Assembly (NCBI GenBank): GCA_002412885.1
Contig: DHVX01000084.1
Span: forward strand, 8,158 to 72,157
Source of the DNA: Bacteroidales bacterium UBA5197
Lineage (GTDB): Bacteria > Bacteroidota > Bacteroidia > Bacteroidales > Lentimicrobiaceae
Direction of reading: 5' to 3'
Length of the DNA: 64,000 bases
Position 1 is the first letter of the stretch; the number at the start of each line of letters is the position of its first letter. The notes below the pieces were generated by a model that was not told the DNA's origin, searched no databases, and saw only the letters and a program-made list of their open reading frames with translations. Shown here one piece after another: positions 58,161 to 64,000 of this stretch. Position numbers and translations under genes: made by a program.

Positions 58161-58757
58161 ATGAAGCTAAGAATATTGACAACTTTAATTATTTCCATTT
58201 CATTATTATCATTCAGTGGTAAAGACCTAAATGACGAGATCTTAATTAATGAAATACTAACTTTAATAGTAAAGGGTGATACAACAATATTAAACAAGGA
58301 TTGCAAAATAGTTGACGGATTTAATTCTGCCCTTCAAAGTCCTGCTAAATCGTACCTTGACCCAGTATTTTTTGCATCTCTTTCCCCGTATTTTAGAACT
58401 GAGGATATCGATTTCTACACAAATCAGGTCATAAAAAATAAAAATACGCAACTTATTAAAAATGAATCATTCAAAGCTTTTGGATTTATTAAAAAACAAA
58501 AAGTGGTTAATTTTATTGCTAAAGTTGAAAGTGACTATGTAAAAGAAAAGGAATTTGATTATTGGGAACGATTTGAAAAAAATATAGGTAAAGTACAAGA
58601 GTTTGGATTGCCATTAGTTTCCAAAGATGGTAAATACGCATTAATTAGGTTCTTCTGCATAAGTGGCTCTAAGAAGAATAAGGGTTTTTTGAGAATATAC
58701 GAAAAACAAGATAACGACTGGATTTTAGTAAAATCTTTAAAAGAATGGGATAAATAA
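58161..58757 (+). CDS. Secreted protein of unknown function (cassette gene 8)
   Basis: Protein of 198 residues when started at the ATG at 58161, which gives a signal peptide (MKLRILTTLIISISLLSFSGK). An earlier in-frame ATG at 58089 would lie inside the spacer repeat and hide it. The mature part is charged. Its C-terminal half (GKYALIRFFCISGSKKNKGFLRIYEKQDNDW) alternates like a beta sheet. No known family was recognised. AT-rich. Confidence 0.65.
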   Translation: MKLRILTTLIISISLLSFSGKDLNDEILINEILTLIVKGDTTILNKDCKIVDGFNSALQSPAKSYLDPVFFASLSPYFRTEDIDFYTNQVIKNKNTQLIKNESFKAFGFIKKQKVVNFIAKVESDYVKEKEFDYWERFEKNIGKVQEFGLPLVSKDGKYALIRFFCISGSKKNKGFLRIYEKQDNDWILVKSLKEWDK

Positions 58758-58799
58758 TTATTCCAGATTGAACTATATTTCGACAAGCTCAACACAGCG

Positions 58800-58980
58800 C
58801 ATCCTTTCCCAAGCTATGCATTTACCGGCAGTTTTTGATCCCACATGTTCGGTAGAGTGTAGCGAGAACTGTGCCGAATAGACCCCCAAAAATGCTGTCT
58901 ATATATTATGGTATGATTGCGACGGATTTTAGAATAATATGCCAGCCGCCGAGCAATGTTTAAAAGAGGTTTAAAAGGAA
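58800..58980 (+). repeat. Island repeat R1, copy 4 (partial), right edge of the array
   Basis: CAGTTTTTGATCCC, GCCGAATAGACCCCCAAAAATGCTG-like sequence, TATTATGGTATGATTG and AATAATATGCCA match 53870-54005 and 51800-51900. The remainder of the 460-base gap before the lipocalin gene (58981-59217) shows no gene or clear structure. Confidence 0.7.
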
Positions 58981-59217
58981 AAAAACCTGAACCCTGGAAG
59001 CTATCCCGGAGAATCCGTTATGTTTTGCACTTTTCAAAAGTTCTTTAACCTTAAATTTTGTTTATTTTTCCAACAGCCGCAGAAAAAATTGTTGATAAAT
59101 TATTTAAATAGTTGATATGCAAAATATTGGAAGGCTCTTGCATTGTTACTTAATATTTTCAGAAACCAGTAATAATGGGAATGTTATTGGTTATTTTTAC
59201 TTCAAACAGAAATACGA

Positions 59218-59742
59218 ATGAAATCCGGTTTGTTGTTAATGGTCTCAGGATTGCTGTTTTTGGGGTGTAAGGCTCAGGATAAAACGCCAACTTCGGTTGG
59301 GAGTGTTGATCTGGAACGTTATGCCGGGCTTTGGTATGATATTGCTTCATTTCCAATGCGTTTTCAGCGAGGTTGCCATTGCACCACAGCAGAATACACT
59401 TTAATGCCCAAAGGCTACGTTAAAGTGGTTAATCAATGCAGAAAAGGTGGTTTTGACCAGAAAGTCAGCGGTATAACCGGAAAAGCATTTGTTGTAAAAG
59501 GAACGAATAATACCAAACTGAAAGTGCAATTTTTCTGGCCTTTCAGAGCTGATTACTGGATTGTAAGGTTGGATGCTGAATATCGATGGGCAGTTGTTTC
59601 TTCACCTAAAAAGAACTACCTGTGGATTTTAAGCAGAACTCCCGAACTTGACCCCGAAGTTTTTAATAGCATTGTTGATGATTTAATGAATGATGGTTAC
59701 GACACAGGCAAATTGGTAATTGTGCCACATGGTTGCAGGTAG
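59218..59742 (+). CDS. blc: Lipocalin (Blc-like lipoprotein)
   Basis: Bacterial lipocalin of 174 residues, an outer-membrane lipoprotein that binds lipids and is linked to envelope maintenance. The signal sequence ends in GLLFLGCKAQ with lipid Cys at residue 17. The lipocalin signature RYAGLWYDIASFPMRFQRGC (G-x-W) is near residues 34-53. Later family motifs are GYVKVVNQCRKGG, LKVQFFWPFRADYWIVRLD and YLWILSRTP. It is probably outside the cassette array, as no palindrome follows it and the GC content is near core level. It ends 21 bases before the PhoH gene. Confidence 0.92.
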   Translation: MKSGLLLMVSGLLFLGCKAQDKTPTSVGSVDLERYAGLWYDIASFPMRFQRGCHCTTAEYTLMPKGYVKVVNQCRKGGFDQKVSGITGKAFVVKGTNNTKLKVQFFWPFRADYWIVRLDAEYRWAVVSSPKKNYLWILSRTPELDPEVFNSIVDDLMNDGYDTGKLVIVPHGCR

Positions 59743-59763
59743 CTATCCTTAAAACTACGTACT

Positions 59764-61440
59764 ATGGCTAAAAAACAACTAAGAACAAAAGAGGCTACAT
59801 CCGGCCCCGCAAAGAAAAGGCAAACTGACAGGAAAGTCCGGGAAATACCCGCCGACATTCAAACAAAGTTCAAATCTGCAGCAAATTCTAAAAAAGCAAT
59901 TCGCCATAAACCTTCGGATATTCTTTCCATTTCGTTGTCTGATATCAAGCCTGAACCGGGATTTATCAGCGATTTTACAGAACGGGTTATCCATCCCGAT
60001 ACAATCGAGCCCATTGCAAATGGAAAGCCCGCATCAACAAAGAAAGCGGTTTCGAAAGAGGTAACTATCAAAGAAAAGAAAGCTGAAGTAGCTGCTCCTA
60101 AAGTAACGCGCAAGTCCAAAACGAAAAAAATATTTGTACTGGATACTTCGGTAATTCTTTACAATCATAATTCCATCAACAGTTTTGATGACAATGATGT
60201 TGCCATTCCCATTACTGTGCTTGAAGAGCTGGATAATTTCAAAAAAGGGAATGATACCAAGAATTTCGAAGCCCGTGAGTTTATAAGGATTCTCGATAAT
60301 CTTTCAGAAAATGCCACCCTTACCGACTGGATTCCTTTGATAAAATCAAAAGGCGGTAGCTTCAAAGTGGTGATGAACGAACGGAGCGATGCGATGGACG
60401 CCCGAAAGATATTCGACGATAACAAACCCGATCATCGGATTCTGAATGCAGCCATTGGTCTGGTGCAGGAATATCCTGACAGGAAAGTAATTCTTGTAAG
60501 TAAAGATATTAATCTCAGGCTGAAAGCCAAGTCGCTGAACATAACTGCCGAGGATTTCCTTACCGGTAAGATTAAAGATGTTGAAGGGCTTTATACCGGT
60601 ATTTCAACGGTGAACAACCTGAGCAGCAAAGTGATTGACAAACTTTACCAGCAGGGTTATTGTTCGGCCAGAGAGATAGGGGAGAAGAATCCGGTTGCCA
60701 ACCATTACTATATTTTAAGAAATACCACTACTTCGGCCCTTGCTTTTTATAATTCACAGTCCCGAAGGGTTGAAAGAATTGAGAAACGTTCATCCTTCCG
60801 GATTACTCCGCGCAACGCTGAACAGGTTTTCGCCATGCATGCCATCCTTAATCCCGAGGTCAAGCTGGTAACTTTGCAGGGAGTTGCAGGCACCGGTAAG
60901 ACTTTACTTGCATTGGCAGCAGCGTTGGAACAAAAACGAAATTTTAAACAGGTTTTTCTGGCACGGCCGATAGTTCCGCTCAGTAATAAGGATATCGGAT
61001 TTCTGCCGGGCGATATAAAATCGAAAATCAACCCTTACATGGAGCCTTTGTATGACAATCTTAAGTTCATACAGAGTCAGTACAGCGAAAAAGACAAAGA
61101 GTTTAAGAATATTTCTGAATCTCTGGAATCAGAAAAGCTGGTCATTCAACCATTGGCTTACATTCGTGGTAGAAGTATTTCAAACGTCTGTTTCATAGTT
61201 GATGAGGCGCAAAACCTCACTCCTCACGAAGTAAAAACCATTATAACCCGGGCAGGGCAGGGGACTAAAATTATCTTTACCGGAGATATCTATCAGATTG
61301 ATACGCCTTACCTTGATGCTCAAAGTAATGGCTTGTCCTATCTTATTGACAAAGTCAAGCACAATGCAATCTACGCACATGTGCGACTTGAGAAGGGTGA
61401 GCGCTCAGAATTGGCGAATCTTGCCAATGAATTGTTGTAG
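59764..61440 (+). CDS. PIN-PhoH fusion protein (PhoH2 type)
   Basis: Protein of 558 residues combining a PIN ribonuclease domain with a PhoH ATPase. The PhoH2 family is described as RNA helicase/ribonuclease. A basic, low-complexity N-terminal extension (about 1-115) precedes the PIN domain (about 119-260), with acidic residues in VLDTSVILYN and LEELDNFKKG. The PhoH domain (about 340-558) has Walker A GVAGTGKT (about 374-381), Walker B FIVDEAQN, and LARPIVPLS. The extension is longer than in most homologues. Substrate RNA is unknown. Confidence 0.92.
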   Translation: MAKKQLRTKEATSGPAKKRQTDRKVREIPADIQTKFKSAANSKKAIRHKPSDILSISLSDIKPEPGFISDFTERVIHPDTIEPIANGKPASTKKAVSKEVTIKEKKAEVAAPKVTRKSKTKKIFVLDTSVILYNHNSINSFDDNDVAIPITVLEELDNFKKGNDTKNFEAREFIRILDNLSENATLTDWIPLIKSKGGSFKVVMNERSDAMDARKIFDDNKPDHRILNAAIGLVQEYPDRKVILVSKDINLRLKAKSLNITAEDFLTGKIKDVEGLYTGISTVNNLSSKVIDKLYQQGYCSAREIGEKNPVANHYYILRNTTTSALAFYNSQSRRVERIEKRSSFRITPRNAEQVFAMHAILNPEVKLVTLQGVAGTGKTLLALAAALEQKRNFKQVFLARPIVPLSNKDIGFLPGDIKSKINPYMEPLYDNLKFIQSQYSEKDKEFKNISESLESEKLVIQPLAYIRGRSISNVCFIVDEAQNLTPHEVKTIITRAGQGTKIIFTGDIYQIDTPYLDAQSNGLSYLIDKVKHNAIYAHVRLEKGERSELANLANELL

Positions 61441-61477
61441 GCGTTTCAACTACCAATGACAGATTGTCGGATGATCA

Positions 61478-61808
61478 GCCCCAGAGGGGCGTAGCGTTGG
61501 TAGTAAGTAAACGTGGACTTATTTCAAAAGCCCCAGAGGGGCGCAATGTGTCAACATATTCTGATTGATGAGATTAATTATTAATCATCTCAAAAATACA
61601 TTTTAATAAAATTACATGGGATTTTAAGAGAGTTTGAATTTGAATTTAAAGTACCGAATTTGGTGATTTAGTTGATTTACCTCCTAGTGAGTTTGTCAAT
61701 AATTTATTTTTGTGTGAACTGAATTTATTGATTTTTACGCTGCGCCCCTCTGGGGCTTACTATTCATTCATAATACTTCAGGCTACCAACGCTGCGCCCC
61801 TCTGGGGC
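61478..61808. repeat. GCCCCAGAGGGGCG repeats, 2 + 2 inverted
   Basis: Copies at 61478-61491 and 61530-61543 (forward), then 61743-61756 and 61795-61808 (reverse complement). In each pair the two copies start 52 bases apart. CGTTGG(TAGT) beside the first copy and CTACCAACG beside the last extend the symmetry. Confidence 0.85.
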
Positions 61809-61999
61809 TTATTTTCTTTCGTGCTTATTACTGGTAACAAGTTTCTCATGCCGAAGTTTTATATTATCAACATTTTATGGCACTTGTAAGGAAGCTTTTT
61901 ACACCTGTCATCTCCACATTATGCTCAAATATTTTTGTGATGCTGAAGGCGGAATGTGCGTTATTTTTTAGCTAAAGACTGTCTCCCATAACGTTTTTT

Positions 62000-62187
62000 A
62001 TTTCGCCCTTTCAGGGCTTAAAAAGGGATTGTTTCATTACGATGGGCTTCACCCATCGTTAACGTATTTCGCCCTTTCAGGGCTTTTATTATGTTTAGCC
62101 CTGAAAGGGCGAAATCTGATAACACAGTGGCGAAGCCCTGTGATAATGAGGTGTAATAACTAAACATAAGCCCTGAAAGGGCGAAAT
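62000..62187. repeat. TTTCGCCCTTTCAGGGCTT repeats, 2 + 2 inverted
   Basis: Copies at 62000-62019 and 62066-62085 (forward), then 62097-62115 and 62169-62187 (reverse complement). Between the first pair is GATGGGCTTCACCCATCG, a small hairpin; between the second pair is CACAGTGGCGAAGCCCTGTG. The layout mirrors that of the neighbouring family. Confidence 0.85.
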
Positions 62188-62274
62188 CACTTCCCACAAT
62201 TAAGTTGATCCGACTAACTGGTAAGTGGAAAAAGCTTTCAAATTTTCTGAAAATGAATAAGGATGCTGTTTACA

Positions 62275-62330
62275 TATGTCATCTCCGCATTATGCTCAAT
62301 TTTTCTTGAGCTTCAACTCAGGATGTCTTC
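62275..62330 (-). repeat. Foldback element, full reverse copy
   Basis: On the minus strand this reads CATCCTGAGTTGAAGCTCAAG...AATTGAGCATAATGCGGAGATGACA. It matches 40115-40165, 37986-38036 and 47679-47730. Ends GTCATC/GATGAC and the inner CTCAA/TTGAG are complementary, giving a hairpin-forming unit of about 50 bases. Confidence 0.75.
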
Positions 62331-62346
62331 CTTATTATCGAGGTTT

Positions 62347-63345
62347 TTATTTTGTGGTATAAACCACCGTTAAAACTGTGTGGCCCACCGCTTTAAGGGT
62401 TTCTTTGCTGATGTTGCTCATGTCATCATTTACGGTGTGCCATTGATCAAAGAAACCTTTATCACGATCGGGATCGTAGTCGATGATATCAATGGTCGGA
62501 ATTCTTAGTATCTCATTAACGTACAGATGGTCATCGGTGATGGGTCCGGTTTTTCTGTTCAGGAAATAATTCTGATATCCAAGGCTATGCGCAACATTCC
62601 ACACTTTTCGCATGATTCCCGGAGCGTGATACATCGAAGTTCCTTCCATAGTAAATGCAGGATTCTCTGCGCCAACCATATCGAGCAGAATACCAAATCG
62701 GGCACTGTATCCCGGCGTGTGCGGGTTTCTGGCCCAGTATTGAGAACCCAGCGCCCACGAATGATCGGCAGAACCCTGAAGATCCTGATGCTCTCCGTAA
62801 TCTTCCGCATCAAATAGCACGATATCAACGCCAAGGCTGGGATTATGAATGCTCATCTGTCGGGCAATTTCGAGCAGAACGCCAACGCCGCTACCTCCAT
62901 CGTTTGCCCCTGGCACAGGTTTGCGCCGGTTTGCCGGATCGGGATCGTGATCGGCCCATGGCCTTGAATCCCAATGGGCACAGAGAAGGATACGCGAACT
63001 GTTTTCAGGATTAAAAGAGGCAATAATATTTTTTGCATCCAGCATGGTTCCATCCGAAGCTTTTAACCGGGCCTGCTGAACTGTTACATGACTGGTAAAC
63101 CGTTGCAAAGTTGCACTCAACCAGTCAGAACATGCTTTATGTGCCTGTGTATTAGGAACGCGTGGACCGAATGCAACCTGCTTTTCGATATAAGCATAAG
63201 CTGAATCGCGATTGAATTCCGGAACAAATACATTCGCTTCGGGGCTCTGGGTGTCCTTGTCAGTTGTTTTCACTTTCCTGCCCTCTCCACATGAAATTAA
63301 AGTTACCGCAGCAGATAGTAAAAGGAGTTTTATTGAGTTTTTCAT
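62347..63345 (-). CDS. M28-family zinc aminopeptidase / glutaminyl-cyclase-like lipoprotein
   Basis: Exported protein of 332 residues. The ATG at 63345 gives a lipoprotein signal, MKNSIKLLLLSAAVTLISCGE, with lipobox LISC. The M28 fold is shown by CAHWDSRPWADHDPDP, PGANDGGSGVGVLLEIAR and DIVLFDAEDYGE, which carry the first zinc ligands, and by ITDDHLYVNE with a late His. The sequence GANDGGSG and DAEDYGE, with a single-zinc layout, is close to bacterial glutaminyl cyclases, which make N-terminal pyroglutamate common on Bacteroidota envelope proteins. An aminopeptidase is the alternative. It ends in TTK and lies 15 bases downstream of the nitroreductase. Confidence 0.85.
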   Translation of the reverse strand: MKNSIKLLLLSAAVTLISCGEGRKVKTTDKDTQSPEANVFVPEFNRDSAYAYIEKQVAFGPRVPNTQAHKACSDWLSATLQRFTSHVTVQQARLKASDGTMLDAKNIIASFNPENSSRILLCAHWDSRPWADHDPDPANRRKPVPGANDGGSGVGVLLEIARQMSIHNPSLGVDIVLFDAEDYGEHQDLQGSADHSWALGSQYWARNPHTPGYSARFGILLDMVGAENPAFTMEGTSMYHAPGIMRKVWNVAHSLGYQNYFLNRKTGPITDDHLYVNEILRIPTIDIIDYDPDRDKGFFDQWHTVNDDMSNISKETLKAVGHTVLTVVYTTK

Positions 63346-63360
63346 AAAGATCATATTGAT

Positions 63361-63957
63361 TTAGAAGATTTTAGACTCCTGGCCGAATTTTCCGCTGAAA
63401 ACAGATTCACTGGCTTTTCTTCTTTCGCGTGGTGCAACTTCCATTTTGAGCAGATTGGGATGCAGATCGCTTGAATGACCCATATAGCCAACCGCTACAA
63501 CCGTTGCTGGTTTATACCCTACAGGAATTTCGAAAAGTTCTCTGGCTTTTTCAGCGTCAAATCCGCCCATCTGATGAACGTAAAGATTTTCAGCCATTGC
63601 CTGAACTGTAAGTAAAGCGACTGCTTGTCCTAAATCGTACAATGCGCTTACGTTCGGCTCACCTCTGTTGTTGTTCTCACGGGCTACTGCCACAAAAAGC
63701 AGTGGAGCACGGGTGGCCCAAAGTAAATTGAATTCTACCAGGGTTTTTGAAATGGATTCGTAGGTATCGTCACCTTTAAATCCTGCAATAAAATACCAGG
63801 GCTGAATGTTTGATGATGATGGCGCCCATCGCGCAGCTTCAAAAAGGCTGCGGACAAGTTCTGGTTTTATAAATTTATTTTCGAAAGCTCTTGGAGACCA
63901 TCTGTTTTTAAGCAGTTCGTGAAGCGGGTAATCGTTTGAAGCAATTTTTGTGTCCAT
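63361..63957 (-). CDS. Nitroreductase-family FMN oxidoreductase
   Basis: Protein of 198 residues of the nitroreductase family, NAD(P)H-dependent FMN enzymes. The FMN-binding N-terminal RWSPRAFENK and the AARWAPSSSNIQPWYF motif are well conserved, and the C-terminal PVGYKPATVVAVGYMG with a final basic RRKASES is typical. Substrate is unknown; many act on quinones or nitro compounds. It is upstream of the M28 gene and probably cotranscribed with it. Confidence 0.88.
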   Translation of the reverse strand: MDTKIASNDYPLHELLKNRWSPRAFENKFIKPELVRSLFEAARWAPSSSNIQPWYFIAGFKGDDTYESISKTLVEFNLLWATRAPLLFVAVARENNNRGEPNVSALYDLGQAVALLTVQAMAENLYVHQMGGFDAEKARELFEIPVGYKPATVVAVGYMGHSSDLHPNLLKMEVAPRERRKASESVFSGKFGQESKIF

Positions 63958-64000
63958 TGTTGTTTATTTATTCCGAAGACTTAACAAAAAGTATGTTGTA

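Larger units (their letters stand above)
61441..62346. other. Non-coding region with two inverted-pair repeat families
   Basis: About 900 bases without a gene. The first half holds four GCCCCAGAGGGGCG elements, two forward and two reverse. The second half holds four TTTCGCCCTTTCAGGGCTT elements, also two and two. The remaining sequence includes a partial (61905-61970) and a full (62275-62330) reverse copy of the TCATCCTGAGTT/AATGCGGAGATGACA foldback. Confidence 0.7.

Noticed and set aside
52088..58760. A classical integron with intI and attI.
   Set aside because: No tyrosine recombinase gene occurs in the window, and most spacer ends deviate from GTTRRRY. Only the cassette-like part is supported.

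Overview
The window comes from the chromosome of a Bacteroidota bacterium, probably a free-living or environmental Bacteroidales-like lineage. The evidence is as follows. Many genes are preceded by the phylum-specific promoter form TTG-N17-20-TAnnTTTG. Several secreted proteins end in type IX secretion (T9SS) sorting domains. IspG is the long three-domain form, phosphoglycerate kinase carries an acidic/lysine-rich insertion, and there is an AddB-like nuclease and a bacterial alpha-2-macroglobulin lipoprotein. No rRNA, CRISPR array, intact IS or prophage was seen. One tRNA gene (Asp) is present.

Layout. 1-2.0 kb: WalJ-like metallo-hydrolase and MtgA, diverging across a degenerate heptamer repeat. 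2.1-10.4 kb: secreted proteins, with a C10 cysteine protease carrying CUB-like domains followed by three tandem mosaic T9SS paralogues. 10.5-17.3 kb: DUF4476 protein, an orphan MNT nucleotidyltransferase whose HEPN partner is a stub, then the PEP-metabolism genes ppdK and pckA. 17.3-22.4 kb: porin, carbonic anhydrase, SPFH protein, tRNA-Asp and SLC13 transporter. 22.4-28.2 kb: a minus-strand group with AddB-like nuclease, a MurU-like nucleotidyltransferase, two small proteins and a kinase-RapZ fusion, which looks like cell-wall sugar recycling. 28.3-37.7 kb: erythrin-type diiron protein, a GT-C-like membrane protein, an HExxH membrane protein and alpha-2-macroglobulin. 38.3-47.5 kb: ispG between long direct repeats, GH3 glycosidase, a sodium-solute symporter coupled to an alanine racemase, and pgk. 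47.6-51.1 kb: repeat-rich DNA, an orphan contractile-injection tube protein, small basic and zinc-ribbon proteins, and three tandem tail-less SSB genes. 51.2-59.2 kb: an AT-rich accessory island. 59.2-64 kb: lipocalin, PIN-PhoH protein, two inverted-pair repeat families, M28 peptidase and nitroreductase.

The most unusual part is the island at about 52.1-58.8 kb. Eight small unrelated genes (YcxB-like, YD-repeat lipoprotein, unknown secreted, small membrane, GNAT, PKD lipoprotein, DUF333, unknown) all lie on the plus strand. Most are followed, a few bases after the stop codon, by a roughly 100-250 bp imperfect palindrome. Several of these palindromes end on the right in GTTGTGC or a close variant (GTTGTGG, TTTGTGC, GTTGGCA, GTTGAAC), and the next gene usually starts soon after. 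This is the architecture of an integron cassette array with attC-like sites, although no integrase gene lies in the window and the sites do not exactly follow the classical consensus. A second notable structure is a symmetric array of the heptamer AACCTTA (four copies, then four inverted, with spacings 19-35-19 and 19-34-19), which interrupts a copy of a dispersed repeat at 47.8-48.0 kb.

All functional calls rest on motif recognition by eye. No database search or structure calculation was run.
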